Below the pieces are notes generated by a model. It was not told where the DNA came from. It did not search any database and worked only from the letters and a program-made list of their open reading frames with translations. A program made the translations under genes and the position numbers. Shown here in pieces: positions 16,743-25,620 of a DNA stretch of 64,000 nucleotides. This DNA is from Entomomonas moraniae (GTDB lineage: Bacteria; Pseudomonadota; Gammaproteobacteria; Pseudomonadales; Pseudomonadaceae). Every line of letters begins with the position of its first letter. The first letter of the stretch is position 1. Location: contig NZ_CP029822.1 in NCBI RefSeq assembly GCF_003991975.1, positions 496,001-560,000 of the forward strand. The letters are read 5' to 3'.

Positions 16743-19628
16743 TTACCATTTATACTTTAAACCCACACTTACCCCATAACTTTCTGTGGACTTATTGCCT
16801 ACAATGCCATTCACTTGGCCAAATACTTGGAGTTGTTTTGTAAGGTTTTGCTCTACACCTGTTTTTAGTTCAAATAGGTTTTTGGCCCGGTTATTATTGA
16901 CTTTACCGTCATCCATTGTCACTGAAGCATATTTGTTTTGGTTCCAGTAGTTGGTTGTTAGGAATAGTTGTGTTTGGTCTGTTTGAACTTGGAAACGAAC
17001 CCCCAGTCTTGAGCGCCACTGACCTTTTTGGTCTTTTATGTGTACACGGGTTCCATTTTTTTCAGTGTAGTTAAGCGCACTGTTACTGCCATAGATAAAT
17101 TGTACTTGTGGCTCAATACTCCATACTTTTTGTTTTTCCTTACTAAGAATTAATCCATAACCTGTTTCAAGAGATATGGTATTTCCTTCAGTATTAAATA
17201 CTTCTTTCTCTAGCTCTTCACCTTTTACTTTGTTACGAAACCAGTTGTATTGGGCGTAGCTATCTATATATAGACCACCATTTTCTGGTGTTTGGTCGTA
17301 CCATGTAGCGTAGATACCAGCTGAGTAGCCATCTGCATTGCCTGTTGAGTGATAGTTGGTCAGGTCTGATTTTGTTCTGACTTCTGCTCGTGAGTAGCCT
17401 ATCATGACGCCTAGGTGAAGTTTATCTTTCTGGTAGAGGTCTGTACCTAGGTGGAGCAATTTACGAGTTGTTTTATTTTCTAGTTGGTTGTTTTTTCCTA
17501 CTAGATATTTATCATGACTGTATTGTACCCGCATCCATGATGATTCATAGTGTTGATTTAATGTTTGTTGTCTATCGTGAAAACTGTGGTTGAATGCTGT
17601 TAAGTTGCTTTCAACAAGGCCTATGTAAGAGGCTGCCTCTGGCCTTAGGTAGTTAATTGTGTTGCCACTCCCAGATTGTTCGGAAGTTAGATACCAGTTA
17701 TTAGGATTAGTATTTAAAGTATCACTACCTCTAACTAGGTAGTAATCATAAGCACCAGCAGCAATACGGCCTTGCTGTTTAAATATGCCATTGGAGTTAC
17801 CTTGAATATTGATAAGCTCAATACCTTGTATAGTTTTATCACCAAGCCCTCCAAGGTTATTGACTTTAACGTTGGTTGTACCTGCGGTGTCGCCTGTTAT
17901 TATTAGTTTGTCAGTTGGTGAGCTGTCACCTGCTAGCTCTGTGTCGAATACGATAGTTCCACCATTTCCTTGATAGTTACCATCGATAGTTAGTGTTGAT
18001 GGTTGAGTATCTTTATAATGGCCAATATTAATAGTTCCACCCGTATTGAGTACGGTATCACCTACGGTACCTGTGCCTGTGAGTGTACCACTATTATTAA
18101 CTTCTAATTGACCACCTAATATACCATTGACTTCTAAAACGCCACCATTTACTAAAGTTTGCCCATTAAATTGACTATTGTCTCGGTTAAGCACAGTAAC
18201 TCCTGATTGCGTTACTAAGAAGCTATGATCTGCGCCACCACCTTTTAGCTCATATGTAAACTCATAGTTAGCTGAGTAGTCATTATGGTTGAAAATTATT
18301 GAGCCTTGGCCTTCTCCAAAATCAATTTCAGAAGCATTTAGTACGCCAACTTTACCTTCGTCACCCTTGAAGATTAATGAACCTTTACTATCTGTTGAGT
18401 CCGTGAGATGTAAAGCACCTGTTCCTTCTGTAATATTAACCTGAGTTTCATCTGCTAAATAACCTGACCAATAACCAATATTAACGACAGCACCATCATC
18501 AATGGTTAAACTCCCAGTTCCACCTTGAGAACCCAGCGTCAATTCACCGATACCAACTTCATCCACTTCATTGGCCGAAGTCATATTGTTTTTATTGCCA
18601 AGAACATTGAAGCGACTGTTTTCACCTGAGATTAAGACATGTCCTTCTCCGCCATTTTTACCTATGACAGTTTCATTAAATGATCTTAATTCACCACCAT
18701 CAGATACATTAATATATCCTTTGCTACTAGTGTCTGTGCCAACTATTAAGCCATTATAAAAATTGGCACGGCTACTATAGGTAATTGGATCACCATTAGC
18801 ATCAACTCCTTGTTTTTGCCCGGATATATTTAAATTACCTACTCCTCCGTCTTGACCGATGACTCCTTTTCCATCAATGTTAGGATCATATGTTAAGGGA
18901 TAAGATACAACAAGTTTACCACCACCCAATATATTAGCTGTTCCAGTACTATTTGTACCACTTCCTAAGAGAAAAACAGGCTCACTAGTGTCATAATTTT
19001 TTGCAGTGCCATTAACGTTTACATCAGAACCATCAATATTAAGCAGTCCTGAACCTCCATTACTACCAAGTGTTAACGAACCTGTATCAAAACTAGCTTG
19101 AGATAATGATCCTGTAGATGGAGCTTTACCAGTTCCTAGTATATTGATTGTTCCTTGGCTTTGCAGGCCATCACCAACAAGAGTAGATTTATTAGCATAG
19201 CTAATGTAATTCTTATAATCTGGGTTAGCCCCTCGCTTATCAAAAGTAAAAGTACCTTGCCCACCATTTTTACCAACAACTAGCGATGATTCCTGATCAT
19301 TTTGTATGCTGTACAACTCATCACTTACAGTAATATTTAGTGATCCTGCTTCACCCTGGGCACTACCAATAATAATTTGATTATGATCATTACTTTGCCA
19401 CTGAGTAAACCCATTGAAATTATTATCAAGTTCAACGTTGGCTTGCCCTTTATTAATGACAATATTTTCCATTGAAAGATCAGGGACTTTGCCTATACTC
19501 CAATTACTATCATCTTTGTAGTTTCCATCATTACCAATCCAATAAGCATCGGCTAACGAATGAGTTGAAATCAAAGAAAGTATTGTGGCAACAAGAGGTT
19601 TTAAAACAAAGATAGATTTTTTCATCAT
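16743..19628 (-). CDS. Type V autotransporter, beta-helix passenger
   Basis: 961 residues. A signal peptide (about 1-27, ending S-L-A-D-A) is followed by a long repetitive passenger (30-640) built from strands such as GGEGHVLISG, GGTGSLTIDDGAVVNIG and GGSGLLNIDGS, the pattern of AIDA/pertactin-like beta-helices. The last ~280 residues form the outer-membrane beta-barrel, ending in the aromatic signature GVSVGLKYKW. It is probably a surface adhesin; no protease or lipase motif was seen. It is inserted in the same-strand gene group that makes the acyl carrier protein and diiron oxygenase. Confidence 0.9.
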   Translation of the reverse strand: MMKKSIFVLKPLVATILSLISTHSLADAYWIGNDGNYKDDSNWSIGKVPDLSMENIVINKGQANVELDNNFNGFTQWQSNDHNQIIIGSAQGEAGSLNITVSDELYSIQNDQESSLVVGKNGGQGTFTFDKRGANPDYKNYISYANKSTLVGDGLQSQGTINILGTGKAPSTGSLSQASFDTGSLTLGSNGGSGLLNIDGSDVNVNGTAKNYDTSEPVFLLGSGTNSTGTANILGGGKLVVSYPLTYDPNIDGKGVIGQDGGVGNLNISGQKQGVDANGDPITYSSRANFYNGLIVGTDTSSKGYINVSDGGELRSFNETVIGKNGGEGHVLISGENSRFNVLGNKNNMTSANEVDEVGIGELTLGSQGGTGSLTIDDGAVVNIGYWSGYLADETQVNITEGTGALHLTDSTDSKGSLIFKGDEGKVGVLNASEIDFGEGQGSIIFNHNDYSANYEFTYELKGGGADHSFLVTQSGVTVLNRDNSQFNGQTLVNGGVLEVNGILGGQLEVNNSGTLTGTGTVGDTVLNTGGTINIGHYKDTQPSTLTIDGNYQGNGGTIVFDTELAGDSSPTDKLIITGDTAGTTNVKVNNLGGLGDKTIQGIELINIQGNSNGIFKQQGRIAAGAYDYYLVRGSDTLNTNPNNWYLTSEQSGSGNTINYLRPEAASYIGLVESNLTAFNHSFHDRQQTLNQHYESSWMRVQYSHDKYLVGKNNQLENKTTRKLLHLGTDLYQKDKLHLGVMIGYSRAEVRTKSDLTNYHSTGNADGYSAGIYATWYDQTPENGGLYIDSYAQYNWFRNKVKGEELEKEVFNTEGNTISLETGYGLILSKEKQKVWSIEPQVQFIYGSNSALNYTEKNGTRVHIKDQKGQWRSRLGVRFQVQTDQTQLFLTTNYWNQNKYASVTMDDGKVNNNRAKNLFELKTGVEQNLTKQLQVFGQVNGIVGNKSTESYGVSVGLKYKW

Positions 19629-19707
19629 TAGGACTAAATAAAAATTATTTCTCTATACTAGAATTGCAATCAATTCTCTTTGAATGGGCATAAAAATACA
19701 AGTATAC

Positions 19708-19938
19708 TTAGGTGTTTTTTTCTAAAATTTTTGCTATTTGGTGAACTGTGTCTATAGTTAATAGATCCTCGACGGGTATGGGGGTTTTGGTATATTTTTC
19801 TATTGCTGCAACAAGGGTTGCGAACTCAACACTATCTATATCTTTTAGATCGTTTATTGTGTGGGTTGATTTTATATCGTTTTCTGGAATATTTAACGAT
19901 TTAGCCAAAATTGACTTTGCTAGTTGCTCGTAATTCAT
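19708..19938 (-). CDS. Acyl carrier protein
   Basis: 76-residue four-helix carrier protein. The phosphopantetheine attachment site is Ser36 in LKDIDSVEFATL, where the usual D-S-L is D-S-V. The start lies one base after the stop of the acyl-AMP ligase gene, so the two proteins are made together and the ligase probably loads this carrier. It is distinct from housekeeping AcpP (no DSLDTVE motif). Confidence 0.85.
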   Translation of the reverse strand: MNYEQLAKSILAKSLNIPENDIKSTHTINDLKDIDSVEFATLVAAIEKYTKTPIPVEDLLTIDTVHQIAKILEKNT

Positions 19939-19939
19939 G

Positions 19940-21589
19940 TTATTTACTCTGGCGGTCTTTTACTTTAGTGTATAGCTCAACAAATCTATCGCTTATGATT
20001 TTACCTGATGGGGTCAATGGTAATTCATTAACAAAAACAATATCCGCGGATAGATTAAATTGCTGACTAATTTGTTTTTTTAATTGCTTTTTAATAACTT
20101 GAAAAGTTGATGATTGATTGTGTTGAATCATTACAACGAGCCTATCTTCTTGTTCAACTTCAATGCTAGAGACTACAATGTTATCAGCGGTTAATTCATT
20201 GTTATTGCTAGCGATAAATGTTTTAATATCTTCTGTCCAAATATTACGACCACGAATTAGAATAACATCTTTTTGGCGGCCTAAAATAAATAAATTATCT
20301 TCATGTAAATATCCAATATCACCGGTATCTATGATTCCATTATCAGAGTCTAGGTTGCCAATTAATGTATCTGTTTCTGCATTATTTTTAAAGCAAATAT
20401 TGCCCACTGAGCGACCAGAAATAGGATTAGCATTTTTTATTGTTAATTGATAGCCTGATAGTGGGTGACCACAAGAAACCAGTTCTTTATTTTCAAAATG
20501 GTCTATTATAACTGGTTCGCCTGCTCTTTTTGCCGAAATGGCTAAAATGGCCTCTGTCATGCCATAACTAGGAAGAAAACAGTTAAACTCAAAGCCATAG
20601 GGTGCGTATAGGTGATGGAATTTTTTCATAACCTCTAAGTGAATCGTATCTCCACCTATTCCTGCTACTCTCAGCGTGGATAAATCTAGGTCACTTGCCA
20701 ATTCATCAGTAAATGCTCTAATAGCGAGCTGATAAGCAAACATAGGTGCATAGGTGATAGCTGTTTTATTGCATGACATTAACTTCAACCATAAAGAGGG
20801 TTGTCCTACAAAGGTGAATGGAGAAAAACAATCGACAGAGCGTTGCCCATTGACCGAGGCGATAATAAAACCTATTAACCCCATATTATGATAAAAAGGT
20901 AACCAAGAAAGTGAGCGGTCCTCTGCACGCAGTTTCATAACCTCTTCAAGTACAATACGAACATGCTCACAAACATCGTGATTGTAAATTCTAATCCCCT
21001 TAGGTTTTGAAGTAGAACCGGATGAAAATTGCATAAAAGCAACTGTATTTTCTTTGATCGGGGAAAATTGTGTAGAGTCAGTGAGTAGTTTTGAGTGTTG
21101 AGCTTCTTGAGTAAGTTGTTCGAAACTAATGCATTTCAAAGTATTAGTGTTTTCAGTAAAGAACGCATTGATTAATCCATTTGAAGCGATTAAGAACTTA
21201 GCTTTGATTAAGCTTGCCATGTGCAATGTTTTAGTAGCGAAAGTACTCCGCTCAGCGACAGAGGCAAACATAGGACATGGACAAATTATAATTCCAAGGT
21301 ACTGGCAGGCATAAAAAAGAATAAGAAATTCCGCACGAGTTTCAGCAATAACAGGTAAATGATCGCCCCGCTTTAATCCTAGCAGTAATAAGCAATGAGA
21401 GACCCGTAAAGATTGATCTAATAAATCTGTGTAAGATAAAACTTGTTCTAATTGTGCGTTTGCATTATAAAAATTAAAGCCAGTGTTGCCTTTTGCTGCG
21501 TATTCTAAAGCATTCGTTAAGTCGGAAAAGCCACTTGTTTTGAAAGGGAGTACGGTATTTGTTGTAGGTGTTAACGTTAATGTGGTCAT
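19940..21589 (-). CDS. Acyl-AMP ligase (FAAL / acyl-CoA synthetase-like)
   Basis: 549-residue ANL-superfamily adenylating enzyme. Motifs: the P-loop-like FSSGSTSKPKGI (about 188-198), LPFYHNMGL, SYGMTEA, DTGDIGYLHEDNLFILGR and the C-terminal PLTPSGKI with the catalytic Lys. The arrangement is that of fatty-acyl-AMP ligases that hand acids to a carrier protein, and a carrier gene follows one base later. The ATG at 21589 has GAGGGG 4 bases upstream. An in-frame ATG at 21601 overlaps the preceding stop and is the alternative start. The acid substrate is unknown. Confidence 0.85.
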   Translation of the reverse strand: MTTLTLTPTTNTVLPFKTSGFSDLTNALEYAAKGNTGFNFYNANAQLEQVLSYTDLLDQSLRVSHCLLLLGLKRGDHLPVIAETRAEFLILFYACQYLGIIICPCPMFASVAERSTFATKTLHMASLIKAKFLIASNGLINAFFTENTNTLKCISFEQLTQEAQHSKLLTDSTQFSPIKENTVAFMQFSSGSTSKPKGIRIYNHDVCEHVRIVLEEVMKLRAEDRSLSWLPFYHNMGLIGFIIASVNGQRSVDCFSPFTFVGQPSLWLKLMSCNKTAITYAPMFAYQLAIRAFTDELASDLDLSTLRVAGIGGDTIHLEVMKKFHHLYAPYGFEFNCFLPSYGMTEAILAISAKRAGEPVIIDHFENKELVSCGHPLSGYQLTIKNANPISGRSVGNICFKNNAETDTLIGNLDSDNGIIDTGDIGYLHEDNLFILGRQKDVILIRGRNIWTEDIKTFIASNNNELTADNIVVSSIEVEQEDRLVVMIQHNQSSTFQVIKKQLKKQISQQFNLSADIVFVNELPLTPSGKIISDRFVELYTKVKDRQSK

Positions 21590-21597
21590 GTTTCCCC

Positions 21598-22143
21598 TCA
21601 TTTAAACGATGAAAAAATAATGACGTCTAAGCGTTCGCCATCCGCCCCAAGACATTCTTTTTTCAACACAGCTTCTAACGAAAATCTTGGGTTTGCAGTA
21701 AAACTAAATAACATAGGTACATTTTTTCTTAAGACGCGGGCAACTATTTTTTCTGCACCACGATATAAATAAAAATAATCTAATAGTGCATCAATTGTAG
21801 CCCAAAATACTTTTTTCCCTGAATAACTTGTTTCTCCTATACCCGCTGCTGAAATACTACCTACGCGATGCTTTAAATCGATATCAAAAGTGTAAAACCC
21901 AATCAAGGCTTTGTCAGTTTTATCGAAAATACCAATAAAATAGTTTGTTAGGTTATTAAAGTTACATATAAATTGGCGTAAGCTTTCAAGAGAGAACTGT
22001 AGTCCATGTAAGTTTAATCCGGACATCATACGTTCACAGTTTAACCAAGCTAAAAAGTGCTCATTTACATCTTGTTCTGTCAGTGTGCGCAAAATAAAAC
22101 TATTGGTTTCTATAAAAATAGGAGAAGGCTTTAAGGAGCTCAT
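21598..22143 (-). CDS. GNAT-family N-acetyltransferase
   Basis: 181 residues resembling RimJ/RimL-type acetyltransferases: FILRTLTEQDVNEHFLAWL at the start, YFIGIFDKTDKALIGFYTF as the beta4 region, and an acetyl-CoA-binding stretch around FWATIDALLDYFYLYRG. It is the first gene of the ligase/carrier operon, with its stop close to or overlapping the ligase start. Acylation of an amine substrate made by this cluster is an inference from position. Confidence 0.7.
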   Translation of the reverse strand: MSSLKPSPIFIETNSFILRTLTEQDVNEHFLAWLNCERMMSGLNLHGLQFSLESLRQFICNFNNLTNYFIGIFDKTDKALIGFYTFDIDLKHRVGSISAAGIGETSYSGKKVFWATIDALLDYFYLYRGAEKIVARVLRKNVPMLFSFTANPRFSLEAVLKKECLGADGERLDVIIFSSFK

Positions 22144-22336
22144 ATTAACCTGAGTATTTACGAATTTTTTTTGATTATAACATTAATAAAGTAGTGAATT
22201 ATTAAAAATAATGTAATCAAATAATTAGCTACTTTAGAAAAGAAAAAACATATTGAAACAAACTCTGCGCGCCTCATGAATACAAAGTAATTACTGTTAT
22301 TAAATGATGTTATTGTTTAAATGCTTAATTTATATA

Positions 22337-22368
22337 CAAATAAAGGAGATTAATTTCTCCTTTATTTG
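22337..22368 (-). terminator. Hairpin downstream of the dehalogenase-like gene
   Basis: A perfect 13-base inverted repeat (CAAATAAAGGAGA / TCTCCTTTATTTG) with a 6-base loop, 86 bases past the stop of the minus-strand operon. The following bases are AT-rich rather than a clean T-run, so termination is likely but not certain. The remaining 300 bases between the genes show nothing else. Confidence 0.5.
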
Positions 22369-22453
22369 TGTGTATTACGTTGTTTCAATGTTAATAATCA
22401 TTAGTTAGATGTATGGGTTGGGGCGCTATTACTAGCTGGCCATATATTGTAGC

Positions 22454-23374
22454 TTACTTTAAAAAATCTAAAAATTGCTTAATAGTTTCCTCAGGGATTT
22501 CTTCATGGGGGCTATGCCCACATTCCAATGCTTTCCCTGTTACTTGTGTAGCTTTTTTTTGCCATACCCCTACAACATCATACAGTTTTCCAACCGTTCC
22601 TTTAGCACCCCAAAGTAACAATAAGGGGCATTGTATTTTATTTTGATTATCCGCTGCATCATCTTCTAAATCTATGGTGGCTGCAGCACGGTAGTCTTCA
22701 CAAATAGCATGAATGGTTTGAGGATTATTGTAGCAACGTAAGTATTCAGCAAATGCTTCAGTTTCTGTTGCTCCCTCAGTTTTTAGTTGGCCTGCAATAT
22801 GACGTTGTAAAAAGAAAGCAGGATCGCTACCGATGAGCTTTTCAGGGAGTGGATAAGGCTGAATTAAAAAGAACCACCAAAAATAGCGAGTGGCAAACTC
22901 TTTATCAGTTTTTTCATACATGGTTGCTGTTGGGCAAATATCGATAAAAATACAACGTTCTACTGATTCTGGATAATCAAGCGCTAATCGATGACCAACC
23001 CGAGCACCGCGGTCATGTCCTGCAAATGCGAATTTATCATAACCTAACTGTTGCATTAATAAGATAATATCTTTTGCCATTTCTCGCTTAGAGTAAGTGC
23101 GATGTTTGTCGTCACTTTCAGGCTTACTGCTATCACCATAACCACGCATATCGAGCATAATGACTGTATATATTTGCGCCAATTGTGGAGCGATTTTTCG
23201 CCAGCTCACATGGTTTTGAGGATGTCCATGCAAAAGTACTAGAGCTTTTCCTTGTCCTCCAATGGCTACTCTTAGCTTGATGCCATTAGATAAATAGATA
23301 TCTTTTAATTCAAAATTTTTAATAAAGGGTGAGGGTCCAATATCGACGACACTTTCTGGATGTGGGTGATTCAT
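22454..23374 (-). CDS. Alpha/beta hydrolase, fluoro/haloacetate dehalogenase-like
   Basis: 306 residues closely following the fluoroacetate dehalogenase pattern. The oxyanion segment is LLHGHPQN (48-55). The nucleophile elbow GHDRGARVGHR contains Asp121 and the carboxylate-binding Arg122 and Arg125. D145 is in FIDICPT, WWFFLIQPYPLPE at 166-178, EDYRAAATIDLE follows, and the catalytic His287 is in GHSPHEE. In characterised enzymes the halide pocket has a His-Trp pair; here that position reads Trp-Trp, so defluorination may be weak or the substrate different. It is the third gene after leuC and leuD (33-base gap) with GAGG before the ATG. Epoxide or ester hydrolysis is an alternative. Confidence 0.75.
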   Translation of the reverse strand: MNHPHPESVVDIGPSPFIKNFELKDIYLSNGIKLRVAIGGQGKALVLLHGHPQNHVSWRKIAPQLAQIYTVIMLDMRGYGDSSKPESDDKHRTYSKREMAKDIILLMQQLGYDKFAFAGHDRGARVGHRLALDYPESVERCIFIDICPTATMYEKTDKEFATRYFWWFFLIQPYPLPEKLIGSDPAFFLQRHIAGQLKTEGATETEAFAEYLRCYNNPQTIHAICEDYRAAATIDLEDDAADNQNKIQCPLLLLWGAKGTVGKLYDVVGVWQKKATQVTGKALECGHSPHEEIPEETIKQFLDFLK

Positions 23375-23407
23375 ATAAATTGCCTCAATAATTCTAATAT
23401 TATAGGG

Positions 23408-24028
23408 TTATGCAGGTTTATTCACATCTAACCAAGGGTTATGTTGGTAATACTGTTGTTCAAAGGCTTTAATTTGTTCTTGATATTTCAAGGTAAAGCC
23501 AATAGCATCAAGCCCGTTGACTAGGGCATATTTTTTAATTTCATCCACCTCAAAGACTATTTGCTCATTAGCGGTAACAATTTGTTGTTTGACCAAATCA
23601 ATGGTAATTTCGCTATCGGTTGTACTCTTTGCAACATGACTTAGATAAGCCAATTCATCTTCTGTTAAGTTAATAGTGAGTACACCGTTACGCTGACAGT
23701 TATCATTAAATATACCTGCAAAACTACTACCAATTAAAGCACGAATGCCTATTTGTTGTAGTCCCCAAACAGCATGCTCACGGCTAGAACCACAGCCAAA
23801 GTTGGCACCTACCAGTAAAAATTTTGCTTGTTGCCACGGTTTCTGATTTAAAATAAAGTCAGGATTAGGGGCACCATTGGCTGAAAATCTTAGATCAAAA
23901 AATAGACCACGGTCTAAGCCTTGTCGGTCAATTCCTTTTAAAAATTGTTTAGGCATAATGACATCAGTATCTATATTGGGTGCTAACATGGGGGCTAACG
24001 TACCCGTTACACGTGTAAAGCTTTTCAT
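23408..24028 (-). CDS. leuD: 3-isopropylmalate dehydratase small subunit
   Basis: 206 residues from the ATG at 24028, which has AAGGAG 8 bases upstream. The aconitase swivel-domain markers are MLAPNIDTDVIMPKQFL and FGCGSSREHAVWGL. With LeuC it isomerises 2-isopropylmalate to 3-isopropylmalate, or a similar hydroxy-acid in catabolic paralogues. It lies 10 bases after leuC. leuA and leuB are not in the window. Confidence 0.92.
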   Translation of the reverse strand: MKSFTRVTGTLAPMLAPNIDTDVIMPKQFLKGIDRQGLDRGLFFDLRFSANGAPNPDFILNQKPWQQAKFLLVGANFGCGSSREHAVWGLQQIGIRALIGSSFAGIFNDNCQRNGVLTINLTEDELAYLSHVAKSTTDSEITIDLVKQQIVTANEQIVFEVDEIKKYALVNGLDAIGFTLKYQEQIKAFEQQYYQHNPWLDVNKPA

Positions 24029-24038
24029 TGCATGCTCC

Positions 24039-25448
24039 TTACATAAATTCTCGAACATCGGTTAAATAGCCTTTTATCGCTGCGGCAGCAACCATTTCAG
24101 GACTCATTAAATGGGTTCTAGCCCCAGCCCCTTGTCGGCCAATAAAGTTTCTATTGGTGCTAGAAGCACAGCGATCGCCTGCTTCTAATACATCTTCATT
24201 CATGGCGAGGCACATAGAGCAACCTGATTGACGCCACTCAAAACCTGCTTCAATAAAAATCTGGGCAATGCCTTCGCGTTCGGCTTGCTCTCTGACTTGG
24301 GTTGAACCTGGAACTACCATGGCTTTAACATGGTTGGCTATTTTATGACCTTGTAAAATAGTTGCTGCACTTCTTAAATCTTCGATACGTGCGTTGGTAC
24401 AAGAACCAATAAACGCATGGGATATTTTTATATCAGTAATCTTAGTATTGGATTCAAGCCCCATATATTCCAGTGCTTTTTGTATATCGCGATAGGCTGC
24501 CTCATCTTTTGTTGCTTCTAGGTTAGGTGTTTTATCGTTAATCATTACCGCCTGATCAGGGCTAATTCCCCACGTCACCATAGGGGTTAAGGACGTACAA
24601 TCAAGGGTAATTTCTGCATCAAAGACAGCATCAGAATCGCTGTATAGCTGTTGCCAAGCGAGCATCGCTTGGTCCCATAAGGCACCTTTAGGCGTTTTTA
24701 CACCTGATCGTATATAGTCATAGACTTTTGCATCTGGCGCCATAAAGGCCCCTCTAGCACCAGCCTCTACCGCCATGTTACAGATAGTCATTCGGCCTTC
24801 CATATTTAACGCATCAACCACTTCTCCCGTGAATTCTATGGCGTAGCCTGTGGCTCCCGAAGCGCTAATTTTTGCAATAAAAGCAATAATGACATCTTTT
24901 GCAGTGACACCGTGTCCTAAAGTTCCCGTTAGATTTGCTCGCATGGTTTTGAGTTTTTTATAAACCAATGTCTGGGTCGCTAATAGGTGTTCAATTTCTG
25001 ATGTTCCTATTCCAAAACCGAAAGCGCCAAATGCGCCATAGGTTGTTGTATGGCTATCTCCAGCGGCAATGACCATGCCGGGTAAGCACATGCCTTGTTC
25101 ATGGAAAACAACATGTTCAATACCTTGTCGTTTATCGGTAACATCAAATAACTCAATATTAAAATCGCGGCTATTTTCTCTAAAGTAATTAACCTGTAAT
25201 TGCCCGCCAGCATCGGTCATCTCAGCATTTCGGAGGGGGCGAGTAGGGTTTACGTGATCGACATTTAATAGTGCTGCTTTAGGGCTCCATACTTGACGGC
25301 TAGCTTGCCTTAGTCCAGTAAAAGCTTGTGGGCTGGTATACTCATTAAGAATGGTTCTATCGATATAAAGCAGTACGTTTCCTTCATCATCTAAGTGACG
25401 GATCGTATGGGAATCTATTAATTTCTCATAGAGGGTTTTAGGCTTCAC
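24039..25448 (-). CDS. leuC: 3-isopropylmalate dehydratase large subunit
   Basis: 469 residues of the aconitase-type hydro-lyase with a 4Fe-4S cluster. Cluster ligands are in FIGSCTNARIEDLR and in the CSMCLAMN motif. VVFHEQGMCLPGMVIAAGDSHTTTYGAFG carries the active-site region. The start codon is GTG with AGGAGG 8 bases upstream. It is the first gene of the leuC-leuD-hydrolase operon, with a LysR-type regulator divergently transcribed 170 bases away. It could serve leucine synthesis or a malate/citramalate-type catabolic route. Confidence 0.92.
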   Translation of the reverse strand: MKPKTLYEKLIDSHTIRHLDDEGNVLLYIDRTILNEYTSPQAFTGLRQASRQVWSPKAALLNVDHVNPTRPLRNAEMTDAGGQLQVNYFRENSRDFNIELFDVTDKRQGIEHVVFHEQGMCLPGMVIAAGDSHTTTYGAFGAFGFGIGTSEIEHLLATQTLVYKKLKTMRANLTGTLGHGVTAKDVIIAFIAKISASGATGYAIEFTGEVVDALNMEGRMTICNMAVEAGARGAFMAPDAKVYDYIRSGVKTPKGALWDQAMLAWQQLYSDSDAVFDAEITLDCTSLTPMVTWGISPDQAVMINDKTPNLEATKDEAAYRDIQKALEYMGLESNTKITDIKISHAFIGSCTNARIEDLRSAATILQGHKIANHVKAMVVPGSTQVREQAEREGIAQIFIEAGFEWRQSGCSMCLAMNEDVLEAGDRCASSTNRNFIGRQGAGARTHLMSPEMVAAAAIKGYLTDVREFM

Positions 25449-25579
25449 GGGATGCCTCCTATTAAGGTTTTATCATCGGTTTTGTGTAGGATAAAACAAA
25501 TAACCGTTGATATTAACTAGGCAGTTGTGAAAACACTATTTACGAATCGTGTTTAATTAATCAATTATAATGTTAATTT

Positions 25580-25588
25580 TGTTATACT
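25580..25588 (+). promoter_or_regulatory. Extended -10 promoter of the LysR gene
   Basis: TG-T-TATACT, an extended -10 element. It implies transcription from about 25,595, which rules out the upstream ATG at 25,570 and leaves starts at 25,600, 25,615 or 25,621. Predicted by eye. Confidence 0.4.
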
Positions 25589-25620
25589 ATAGATGTCTTA
25601 TGACTGCCTTCTGGATGCTT

